From positions 620,001 through 684,000 of the forward strand of contig JAIWNF010000021.1 in assembly GCA_025093555.1 (NCBI GenBank): a stretch of DNA of 64,000 bases. The letters run 5' to 3'. A program made the translations under genes and the position numbers. The notes below the pieces were generated by a model. The model made no database searches. It had not been told where the DNA came from and saw only the letters and a list, made by a program, of their open reading frames with translations. Every line of letters starts with the position of its first letter. Within the stretch, counting starts at the first letter, position 1. This document shows positions 1 to 9,136 of the stretch, in pieces. This stretch comes from Circinella umbellata (Eukaryota > Mucoromycota > Mucoromycetes > Mucorales > Lichtheimiaceae).

Positions 1-2279
1 TGCATCATCATACCGGAAGACGGGCCTCCAGGACCACCGTTACCAAAATTGCCCCCGCCTCGAGGACCTCCGCCACCATGATGCATCATCTCGTCATCAC
101 CTCGACCACTACCAAAACCACCGCCGTGGTGTCTTTGATCCATATCGTCATCATGATGATTCATCATATCGCCTCCACCCATGTTGTTACCATTCATACC
201 ACCATTCATACCGCCTATAGATGGATCCATTCCTCTGCCGTTGGAGCCACCGCCACCGCTGCCACCACTCATAGGTGGTCCATCCATTATACCACCACCT
301 TGATTGCCACCGTTACCACTACGCATATCATTTTGGTCTTGGTGGTTTGGCATGTCATCATGATGATGATCGTCTCCCATCATACTTGCATTGGCACTAC
401 CGTTACCATTATTATTCATACCATTCATCATTCCTGGTGGCATCATACCCATTGGAGGAGGAGGCATCATTCCCATACCAGGAAAACCCATACCAGGAGG
501 TGCAGGACCCATACCCATTGAAGGAGGTGGCATCATCATTCCCGGAGGAGGCATACCCATTGGAGGTGGAAGCATCCCACCCATTGAAACTGAAGAAGTC
601 ATCATTGACGTCATCGGATTTTGATGTTGGTGTTGAGGATTCATTGAAAGAGGTGGACCACCTCCACCACCTGATGGACTTGAAAAATAAGAAGCAGGCA
701 TCCATGGTGTGCTCGGTGCACTATTGTTGTTACTGTTTGTACCCGAATGATCGCCATTACCTAAAGGTAGATCCATATTTGAGTTACCAAATGGTCTATT
801 AAGACCCATGGGCACTGGAGGAGGAGGAGGGACCATACCTCCTCCTATAGACATGCGACGCATCATGGGATGCTCCATCATTTCCCCAGACATGGGTCCT
901 GGTTCATAAAGTGAATGACGTCTACCTAATCCAGAAGCAGCCATACCAATACCTGGAGGAAGGTGAGGTCCCATCTGTGGCATTGGTGGCATTGGTGGCG
1001 GCGGCGGTGGAGGACCAAATGTCTGAATAGATCTTCTTCTCATTGCTGATGGTGGCATCGGTGTTTGACCCATAAATGACCGTCGTCGTCTGATACTATT
1101 TCGTCGTCTTTCTTGTTCTTGTTCTTCTTCATCATCATCGTCACTTTCTTCTTCACTTTCTTTGTTGTCATCACTATTATCCGATTGTTGATGTGTTTGA
1201 GCATCATGAAATTCTTCATGTTGTTCATGAGGATCAAAAAAAGCTGGACCCATTGTAGGAGAAAAGAGTTCAACAGGTGAAGCAGGTACACTCATTGCTT
1301 GGCGTTGTTGACTAGTTCTTCGTCGTAAAATAGATCCACCGCGGCTTTTTGTGGGTGACGATGTTAATGAATTGGCTCGACGTAACTGAGATGATTTTTT
1401 CTTTAATCGGCTTTTTCGTTTACTACCACTACCTCGTTGTAATATTGAAACCGGTCTTGTATGTTCAGGTGGAGATAAGTCAGGATAATGATCATCTTCT
1501 ATAAGAAAATCATCAGGCGGGAGAAAAGGTGGATGAGGTGGTAATGGCGGTGGAGGCGGAGGCAAATGGCCTGTCCGCTTTCGGGTCGGAAGTGACCGCG
1601 ATCGGTTAAGTCGCGCGGGAAGCATTGGAAGAGGTGGTAAAAATCCAGGTGGTACAATTGGAAAATCATTTATCATCTCATGTTCGTCTTCTTCTTCTTC
1701 CATGTCTTCATTATATATATCATCTGGATGCATTCCACCGTGCATAAATGGAGGAGGATATGGACCATGAAAAAGCGGATGCATGTGTGGTAGCGGAATA
1801 GGTAAATGAGGCGGAGGAAATGGTAACATTATCTCTTCTTCAAATTCAGGATCAAATGGACCATATGGATCAATGAACGCGTCTGGATGATGATGTGGTG
1901 GTGGCATACCTGCTGCCGCCATATGTCCTGGTAATGATGGTAGTGGATGATGCTGATAAGAAGGTTGATCCCAGATATCATAATCGTCTACATGATCGTC
2001 GTCTTCAATGTTGGTGTTTGTCCATGATGGTTCGTTATGATGATGGCGAGAATGTCGTGATTCAGAAATAAATGACGAGTTACGTGATATTGATCGTCGA
2101 CGATGTTTTGGTTGCTGTTGACGTTTGCTTCCACGACGACGAGTACTATTATTACGCTGCCGTGGTGGTGATGACTCCATAAATTCATATGGATCATTTT
2201 CATCCATGATAGGATCATACATGTATTCATGAAAACGTCTTGGTCGCTCAAAATCGTGCATATTACTATAGTCTGTCAT
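1..2279 (-). CDS. Large disordered Pro/Met/Gly/His-rich protein, 3' end outside the window
   Basis: One frame stays open for 759 codons, from the ATG at 2279 to the left edge, with no stop and no need for an intron. The stop and C-terminus lie outside the window. The N-terminal third is acidic and proline-rich (PPPPPPLPP-type runs). The middle has basic patches and an acidic run. The last third is built of GMMPPPPMG-like and GGG/GNN repeats. Several R-R-x-S sites (RRRSI, RRNSI, RRRSF, RRMSI, RRHSL) fit the basophilic kinase (PKA-type) consensus. No folded domain, signal peptide or membrane segment is visible, so the function is unknown. An A/T-rich leader with TATATATTAA lies just upstream. 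Short ORFs in other frames over this region are shadows of the repetitive sequence. The frame is secure; the role is not. Confidence 0.8.
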   Translation of the reverse strand, partial: MTDYSNMHDFERPRRFHEYMYDPIMDENDPYEFMESSPPRQRNNSTRRRGSKRQQQPKHRRRSISRNSSFISESRHSRHHHNEPSWTNTNIEDDDHVDDYDIWDQPSYQHHPLPSLPGHMAAAGMPPPHHHPDAFIDPYGPFDPEFEEEIMLPFPPPHLPIPLPHMHPLFHGPYPPPFMHGGMHPDDIYNEDMEEEEDEHEMINDFPIVPPGFLPPLPMLPARLNRSRSLPTRKRTGHLPPPPPPLPPHPPFLPPDDFLIEDDHYPDLSPPEHTRPVSILQRGSGSKRKSRLKKKSSQLRRANSLTSSPTKSRGGSILRRRTSQQRQAMSVPASPVELFSPTMGPAFFDPHEQHEEFHDAQTHQQSDNSDDNKESEEESDDDDEEEQEQERRRNSIRRRRSFMGQTPMPPSAMRRRSIQTFGPPPPPPPMPPMPQMGPHLPPGIGMAASGLGRRHSLYEPGPMSGEMMEHPMMRRMSIGGGMVPPPPPVPMGLNRPFGNSNMDLPLGNGDHSGTNSNNNSAPSTPWMPASYFSSPSGGGGGPPLSMNPQHQHQNPMTSMMTSSVSMGGMLPPPMGMPPPGMMMPPPSMGMGPAPPGMGFPGMGMMPPPPMGMMPPGMMNGMNNNGNGSANASMMGDDHHHDDMPNHQDQNDMRSGNGGNQGGGIMDGPPMSGGSGGGGSNGRGMDPSIGGMNGGMNGNNMGGGDMMNHHDDDMDQRHHGGGFGSGRGDDEMMHHGGGGPRGGGNFGNGGPGGPSSGMMM

Positions 2280-3075
2280 GAAGAATATTAATATATACTT
2301 GAAAGAGTATAAACGAGAAAAGTAAAAAAAAAAAAAAAAAAAAAAACCAAAGAAAAAAGGGCAAAAAAGAGAGAAAAGAAACTTTTTCTTTTATTATTTT
2401 TGGTCAAAACTTACTTTCTTTTAAAATTTTCTTGTTTTTGTCATGGGGTTACAAACAACTGTTCGTGATCAAAAAGGCATCTGTGTATTATCGGATTACC
2501 TTGTTTAGCAGATGTGCATCCAGGTCCAACCACCACACGGCTTTAGTTTATATTTAGTTATAATAAAAGGTCAGAGGAACAAAAGCCTTCTACTGCGTCA
2601 TTTTCCTCTTAAATATAAATACTTAAATAAAAGAAGAAATAAGAAGATGGGGAAACTCGTTCAGTTGGAATAAGGCCCAGTACAGTAAGACAGAGGGTTA
2701 TCGGGCTATAAACATAAAACAGAATAATAGTAACAATAGTAACAAGTATAACAAACAAAAAGCCTTGAATAATATATAAAAGGAGAGTAACTCCAAATAC
2801 TAAACAAAGGACGATCGATGTGGCGAAAACATTAATAATAATAAAAGCACATTGTTTATCGTTCTGGACCTTTGTTGTTGTTCTCAATAATAAACTTTAG
2901 TAATGCAGACGTTTAATGTTTTTTTTTTTATCTGAGAAAAAAAAACCACGAGGCGCACGGTCTCAATTACACGGTTCCTCGCATGGGTTGTATATTGTTG
3001 AAAATAATAATAAAAAGGGTCATTAGTTGCGTTACAGTAAGGCTGGTAAATATATTTGAAAAAAAATTGTTGTTG
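2280..3075. other. Intergenic, with one hydrophobic open frame at 2609-2887 (-)
   Basis: The minus-strand frame 2887-2609 encodes about 92 residues with two or three hydrophobic segments and then GLIPTERVSPSS. It has no ATG (it opens at TTG) and would need an unseen upstream exon. A CTAAAG...GAG 3' splice-like end precedes it. It may be the last exon of a small membrane protein or a chance product of T-rich DNA. Nothing else is recognised here. Confidence 0.25.
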
Positions 3076-3173
3076 CGGGGTTATAAATTCACCTGGTCGA
3101 TTTAAAGCATACATCGACCAGGTAGATCGTACAGCGACCAGGTACATTTTTTTTCTTTCCAAATCGACCAGGT
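3076..3173 (+). promoter_or_regulatory. TATA-plus-palindrome module, copy 1
   Basis: GGGGTTATAAAT (TATA-like, 3077-3088) is followed by ACCTGGTCGATTT (3091-3103) and three inverse half-sites: ATCGACCAGGT at 3113-3123, GCGACCAGGT at 3134-3143 and AAATCGACCAGGT at 3161-3173. It ends 14 bases before the ATG of the downstream gene, so it probably spans the core promoter and 5' leader. Copies 2 and 3 lie near 5.9 and 6.6 kb. Confidence 0.6.
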
Positions 3174-3187
3174 GGAGTAAAGCCACA

Positions 3188-4503
3188 ATGAACTCAGAAA
3201 CAGGTAAAAAAAAAAGATTCTTATAGATACCCAAAACCATTTTATAGTTAACTAATTTCACTCGACTAGATTATAACCTTCTCGAATTCGTTATTCCTCC
3301 CGAGCACCGTTCAGGTTCTGATCTCGTGTGGAAAACAATATTAAAAGAACAGCATACTTTAAACTTGGTGCTGTCAGCTGTTGTGGGTATGTATCTGCTG
3401 TATATCTTTTTAGACGTGCTATAGGATTTCGTTTATTAATAATACTTTAATTTCGAATAGGCAAGAATGCGATCGACAAGTACGTAGCTAAAGATTGTGA
3501 GTGGATCGATGGAAAACGTGCGGATGCTCTATTCGTTCCTCACAGAGACATCTCTGAGTCTCTACCGCCAGTAATAGTAGAAATTCAAAATATTGTCGAC
3601 AAAGAGTTTATGCACCGCTTGAGTAAATACTGTCACCATATTTACGATAATTATCACCAAGAACCAGTTGCCTTAGTAATATGTATAAATAATACTCAAG
3701 TTGAACTTTGCAAGAAGTTCACAGATACACAAAAGGGTCTCTTCTTAAAAAAACTGCCTAGTGACTTTTGGGCTAAGGACTGTTTTATCATGACCCCTAG
3801 TACTGTGAAACAATATTATGATCATCAAAATGACGATGACAATGTTAATAATGATGATACTGATGATCATAATGACAGTAGTAACGATGGTGATGATTAT
3901 AACAACAATGTTCAGCATCTTCCTCCATTGCTTGCACTGGGATATGTATTGATGGAGGAAAAGTGTTCAGTTTTAGGTTTACAATATAAAGATGATCCAA
4001 CAGTGATGATGCTGTATGCGACTGCTAAAAAAGTTTTAAATCATCAAATTCAAAATCATAAGTCAATTGTTGATATCTTGATTCAAACAAACACAGTAAC
4101 AAATAGAAAATTCAAGAGGATCATCGAAGAATGCGACGAAGACGAAAATAACGAGTCTATGAAAAGAATAAAATCTTTAGCAAGTGCTGGATCACTATTT
4201 ACAGAAACATGTTTGCATAAATATTCGTATGAAGACAATACCAATTTAAGCACATCATCAACACCGCCGTCTCTCCCCGAGAATAGCCAAGACGTATTAT
4301 CACCTAGTTCCCCCAAATCGCGACTTGATGATATGAAATTTGCTGCGGCGTTTAAAGATGAGTACATGAATACTCATAAACGAATGAACTGGGCAGCATG
4401 CTATCAAGCTGGGGTATCCAAAGGCTACTTTGGAAGTTACAAGAACTCCAAAAATTTAAAAAACACATTTAATGAGGTGCATGGATCAGCTAAGACCAAA
4501 TGA
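3188..4503 (+). CDS. Unrecognised protein with PD-(D/E)XK-like signature, 3 exons
   Basis: Exons are 3188-3203, 3270-3386 and 3461-4503 (391 aa). Intron 1 has a TTAACTAAT branch-like site and ends in CTAG; both introns keep phase. The N-terminal domain contains RADALFVP, about 15 residues, then PPVIVEIQ. This D...(E)xQ spacing resembles PD-(D/E)XK nuclease folds such as the Rpn/transposase-associated group. That is an inference from pattern only. The middle has an Asp/Asn-rich low-complexity insert (about residues 150-175). The C-terminus has the aromatic motif WAACYQAGVSKGYFGSY. The 5' end including intron 1 is duplicated in inverted orientation at 5505-5885. The inverted flanks make a mobile or recombination-prone locus plausible. 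No exact function can be assigned. Confidence 0.7.
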
Positions 4504-5504
4504 TCTATACATAAAAGTTATCAAAAGATACCCTAGCTTACTTTCTTTTACTTGCAATTTCCTAATAATAATTATATCAACTTATCCCCCGACTATTCCA
4601 ATAGTATTATAAGAATACAAAATAAAGGCTTTTCAGATACATGTACGTATCAATATAAACAGTATATTTGATGTGAATTTCGGATTCAATTCACTCCATA
4701 TATTTTCTTTATCATAGCCATTACTTACGTACAACGCAATGAAAAATACATGTAATTGTTAATTAATATAATAAAAGTGGAGTATTGTAGTAGTATACTG
4801 TAAGCATGAGTAGTTTTCGCGTTTCAAATTATGTCCACGTAAAATTATTTTGACGTCTTAATTATTGTTCTTATACATGATTTATTTTCAGTATTGATAG
4901 TTCAATATACAACAATTAGTGATAAGTAAGGTTAATACATAGCTTCAAATGATACTTATCGAAAAAAAAATAGGAGCAAAGAAGATATTAATTGAGCTTT
5001 GATAAAAAAAAAAAGAATGATTTATATGGTAGGTAATGAATTGATAGAACTACTATAGGTATCAAACCAGCTTCTTTTAACCTGGAACTTGTTGATTCCA
5101 TCCGTGTAATTGGAGTCAAGCAGTTACATGTAAATTCTTTGAAGTAGACTTTGCAATGTTTGGTATAAACGGACCGAATCGTATCAAATAAATTATAGCA
5201 ATTGATCATTGATGGGCAATGAAATATATAATATGCTATTGTGGTTCATCATACATGGAGGAGAAAAAATTATAATCTTGAACAATGATAAACTATACAT
5301 AATAATGATATCCAAACCTTGACCGGAAACACAGAAACGACGACTAGAAACAACAGCAAGAGTTTCCCAACGGCCTATAAAAACGCATGAATTTCAGTAT
5401 GTTTATCCACCAACCTTGAGCACGTATTCTGGTGGGTAAAATGAGAGGAATCAATAACAGGAGAATTCTTGACATTCAATACGCAACTCGCCAAACCATA
5501 GGCC
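4504..5504. other. Intergenic between the gene and its inverted partial copy
   Basis: A/T-rich sequence without a supported gene. A minus-strand frame at 4988-5209 (73 codons, containing SSRLKEAGLIPIVVLS) could be a remnant of a coding exon, but no splice structure or family is recognisable. Confidence 0.4.
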
Positions 5505-5885
5505 GATAATTGTCGTAAATATGGCGACAGTATCTACTTAGACGGTGCATAAACTCTTTGTCGACAAAATTTTGAATTTCTACTAGATGTTTTGATGAAG
5601 AAATAAGAGAGCATCCGCGAAATTAAAGTATTATTAATAAACGAAATCCTCGAGCACGTCTAAAATGATATACAGCAGATACATACCCACGACAGCTGAC
5701 AACACTAAGTTTAAAGTATGGCTGCTCTTTTAACATTGTTTTCCACATGAGATCGGAACCGGAACGGTGCTGGGGAGGAATAGCGAACTCGAGAAGGTTA
5801 TAATCTAGTCGAGTGAAATTAGTTAACTATAGAAAGGTTTTGGTATCTCTAAGAATCCTTTTTTTTAACCTGTTTCTGAGCCCAT
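5505..5885 (-). pseudogene. Decayed inverted copy of the 5' end of the 3188-4503 gene
   Basis: Read on the minus strand, the sequence from the ATG at 5885 matches the 3188 gene through exon 1, intron 1, exon 2 and the start of intron 2, then again over VEIQNFVDKEFMHRLSRYC. It is not functional. Exon 2 carries one extra C that shifts the frame. About 70 bases covering the intron 2 acceptor and the start of exon 3 are missing. Homology stops near 5505. The upstream palindrome module is also duplicated. Confidence 0.75.
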
Positions 5886-5910
5886 TGTGGCTTTACTTCA
5901 AAAAAAATGT

Positions 5911-5958
5911 ACCTGGTCGATTTGCAAAGAAAATCGACCAGGTGGATTTATAACCCCG
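5911..5958 (-). promoter_or_regulatory. TATA-plus-palindrome module, copy 2
   Basis: Perfect 13-bp inverted repeat: ACCTGGTCGATTT at 5911-5923 and its complement at 5931-5943, with a 7-base loop. It is followed by ATTTATAACCCCG, the mirror of the copy 1 TATA segment. It sits directly upstream of the decayed copy, in the same relation as copy 1 to the intact gene. Confidence 0.65.
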
Positions 5959-6628
5959 TCATCCTGCGGTCGTCTTCGATGCCTTACTATCCTGCAGTTT
6001 TCAATAACTACCCATTGCTACTTGGTATTATGATATACTGGGCTTCATAATAATAGGATGACATATGTGTATAGATGATATTATTCTTATTTATCAGATA
6101 ACTAATAGTGAATATCTTTTACGTAAACCTTATTTACCAATGTAAGTAATACTTTTGGTTAATGGAAGTACAGGATATGTATTTTAACTTGGCTTTTTAT
6201 ACTCATTATTACAATTAAAAAAATGATTTTTGGAAATAGTTTAGCTTATATAAATACACATTTGGTTTTCTTCGTCTTTTTAAAAGTTATTGTACCTATT
6301 TTATGGTTTTTTACTACTAACATTTATATTGCTTTTAAGATTTAACCAACTTTCGCATTATTTATAATTTTATTCTACGTAACCCTTGACGCACTCTATT
6401 TTATATAATATAAATCTACGATGTTTTTATTCTTGATTTGTCATGTGCTTTTAATGAGTTTAATAAGATAAATCATTATCATTATACTCCTGAACGAAAA
6501 AGAAAATCATTCAAAACGAAACAAAAGCGCCTATTTTTTTAACCTCGTTATATGCTAGAAAATGTTATTTATGCAGGGCAGGATAGTAAGGAAGTATCAA
6601 TGGCGGTTAGTGGGAGGTAAAAAAATCC
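5959..6628. other. Intergenic
   Basis: A/T-rich, no supported gene. CTTACTATCCTGC occurs at about 5983-5995 (+) and its complement at about 6579-6591, so some repeat-derived sequence extends beyond the palindrome modules. Confidence 0.4.
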
Positions 6629-6676
6629 ACCTGGTCGATTTTCTTTGCAAATCGACCAGGTAGATTTATAACCCCG
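6629..6676 (-). promoter_or_regulatory. TATA-plus-palindrome module, copy 3 (no gene attached)
   Basis: The same 13-bp arms occur at 6629-6641 and 6649-6661 with a 7-base loop, followed by ATTTATAACCCCGCAACGACA. The end matches the outer flank of copy 1 (TGTTGTTGCGGGGTT) better than copy 2 does. No coding sequence follows it in the expected position. Confidence 0.6.
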
Positions 6677-6975
6677 CAACGACATTTTTTTTTTGGCACG
6701 GATAATGTGTATGGGGCTTCCGAGCCAGTTTTTTAAATAGCCAATCAAGAATGATTTTATCGAAAAAAAATTATTTCGCATAAGGTGAGATACATTAATA
6801 ATAGTATGCAATTTTGGCAAATTTCAGTCCCCAATTTTTGACAGCAAAAACGCATTTTATGAACCATCCCAGTATTTATGAAGTTACTATAACACCTGGG
6901 AAGTTTTCCAGAATATTAAGAAAACAAAGCATTTATGTAAAGAGTCACTGGAATCATTACAGAAGAAGAATCATT
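6677..6975. other. Spacer before the transposon
   Basis: No gene is supported. The last three bases (ATT, 6973-6975) are the left copy of the transposon target-site duplication. Confidence 0.5.
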
Positions 6976-7008
6976 CACCGTAGGAAAAATATATACAAGA
7001 AATATATA
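6976..7008 (+). repeat. Left terminal inverted repeat of the transposon
   Basis: 33 bases beginning CACCGTAGGAAAAA, matching the complement of 12564-12596 at 30 of 33 positions (differences at positions 15, 22 and 23). Confidence 0.9.
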
Positions 7009-7019
7009 GAAAATATATA

Positions 7020-7140
7020 GATATTCACGTATATGATTTTGCACATTTTTGAATATTTTTTGTATATCAGATTTGAATATTTTTGAATATTTTTGAATAT
7101 CTGTATACGGATATACGATTAATATAAACATTTTGTATAT
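7020..7140. repeat. Left subterminal AT-rich repeats
   Basis: Direct repeats of TTTGAATATT occur several times between about 7050 and 7105, followed by a TATACGGATATAC palindrome-like segment. Subterminal repeat arrays are usual transposase-binding regions in CACTA elements; that role here is inferred. Confidence 0.6.
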
Positions 7141-7286
7141 TTTATGATAATTTCCAATTGCTCATTTTATTAATTGTTTATTATTTTGTTGTATTTATAA
7201 ACGTGAAAGCTATACAATGCTGGTTACTACTACATAATCCACCCTTACATCATTCTTCGTATCTTTACATGGTCCTATAGACTATC

Positions 7287-9045
7287 TTAGCTATTTATAA
7301 TGTTGTTGCTTTCCTGCATCTTCTTTGTAATACGTCGCTTGGCTTTTGTTACTGGTTTAACTGATTTTGATTGTGTTGCTGTTGTAGTGCTAGAATCATT
7401 CGCTCCTACTATCGTTTCCATTTTCCTACTGTTTTTTGGTGGCCGTCCAACCTTTCTTTTTACTTGGAAATTTTCGTTTGTCTCCTTACTAACCGACGAT
7501 GCCATCATGCTTCTAGATTCATTAGCATCATTATGATGTAATTTTGGTCTTTTTCTACTACTATTACTTTTTGCTAAATCAGGTTGTTAATATCAAGTTG
7601 CAAAGCATCACATAGATATAAATTCACAGATAAATTTATTATAGCTTACAATTATCAGCTTCTTGAACGTTCTTTCTGGTGCTTGTGGGGAGATTTGTGA
7701 CCATTAGTTTATTACCACGCGTGATATCAAAGAAGTTTTTAAAGGTAGAAGTTAGTAATTTGCAAGCATCAATACCCTTTCGCCACTGAGATACTATTTT
7801 AGTACCTTTCATCATCATATTCAATGGTATCGCTCTCGCTTTCAGACAATTCAGTTTCCAAATACATTATTTTTTCTTGTTTCGCTTGTTCATTCTCTGT
7901 GGCATATACACTAAATATTATAGAATCCCATGGTATTAAAAAATGTACAACATTCGTTAAAGCCCGAACTGTCATATCGAATAAAAAAAATACAAACTTT
8001 TGTTCACCATCAATTAAATCCTCATTCTGATCGTCTTCGCTGATAGACAGTAAAAAGAAAAATAAGATAACAACAATTGTCGCTATATTAGTACAACTAT
8101 GAAAGTGATTCAAGTCAGTGTAATTAAAAAATACATACTTGACTTCTGAGTCCATGTGTTGTCTACCAGTTTTAATATATAAATAGAATTATGTTGGTGC
8201 ACGATTTATTAATCTAGTGTTTTTTTATCCACGTACCTTTCTACACCAGTCGAGTTTTCATCATCTCCCACAAATGTTTTGTTGTCAGTTGCACCATAAT
8301 CCGAGACTTCTGTTATCAAAGGAATGAAAGTCATCATAAATAACGATCAATTATGTTAGTATACATTAGGTTTTTTTCACTTACATTTTTTATTTTTACA
8401 TTTAAAAAATGCCTTGCGCATAATTAAATGAGCTCCCCAACTTTCACAGCAGGCGTTTAACGGATATTGATCACCAACAATTTCTTCAAGTTTTTTCTCA
8501 GCTAAGTATTGAATCGATTTGTCCAGATCGGAAAATGTTGAACAAGGATCCAAGTGATGCTCTCGTTTGAGATCGTAAGCCAGTTGTTCAGAAAAACGTT
8601 TAACATTTCTCTTGAATGTTGTGAAATAATGCGCGTGCCATGGTTTTTTCTTTTTTTCGAGAACGTTTTTACCCAAAGCTTCAAAGTAATCCCAATTGAA
8701 TTGTAAAGATTTTCCTTCTTGCTTTGGAGGTTGAACGTTACGCGCTATTTTTTCCCCTGAAAAAGGATTATCATCAATATCTGCTTGTGGATATTCCAAT
8801 CGTGTTACTGTAGCTTGGTTGTCGAGTCGATTAATTATTAATTCAACTTGTTTACTCAAACGTTCAACGGTCAAAAGCGTGTGATTGACTTGGCTTGTAA
8901 GATCGGCTTCAAATCGAGTATTGTTCTCATCCATAACTTCTAAGTAAGATCTTACACTTTCAAAGCCTTCTCTGATTTCTCTTGTTGATTCAGTAGTTGC
9001 TTGTATGAAAGAAGTAAGTAGCTGACTCGTATTATCTTGGGTCAT
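7287..9045 (-). CDS. Transposon accessory gene: coiled-coil/AT-hook protein, 4 or more exons
   Basis: Exons read from the ATG at 9045: 9045-8385, 8306-8237, then 8162 down to about 7800, about 7825-7650, and 7573-7287. Donor and acceptor phases agree at 8385/8306, 8237/8162 and 7650/7573. Between the third and fourth segments (near 7800-7830) the frame jumps by one with no usable intron. The copy is therefore either frameshifted or has an intron I cannot place. The N-terminus is a probable coiled coil (SYLEVMDENNTRFEADL region). The central part has the motif NACCESWGAHLIM. The third segment is acidic (ETELSESESD). The last exon has KRKVGRPPKN, an AT-hook core (GRPP) in a basic context. By analogy with two-gene CACTA elements it may bind the element ends. 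No family was recognised. Confidence 0.7.
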
Positions 9046-9136
9046 GGTAATAAAAGTTAAAGGGAAAAAAAATAGTTGTGAAAAAGAAAGGAGTTGGTTT
9101 TAATCTGAGTTGGCTTCCTCCACTTAGTTTGTTAAA
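9046..9136. promoter_or_regulatory. 91-bp bidirectional promoter region of the transposon
   Basis: The start codons of the two transposon genes lie 91 bp apart, in opposite directions. The region contains an AAAGGGAAAAAAAA run and no clear TATA box. Both genes must share this short control region. Confidence 0.6.

Noticed and set aside
78..705. Overlapping open frames of 77-175 codons over the left-edge gene (both strands)
   Set aside because: They are shadows of the repetitive Pro/Met/Gly codons; the minus-strand frame from 2279 runs through without a stop.
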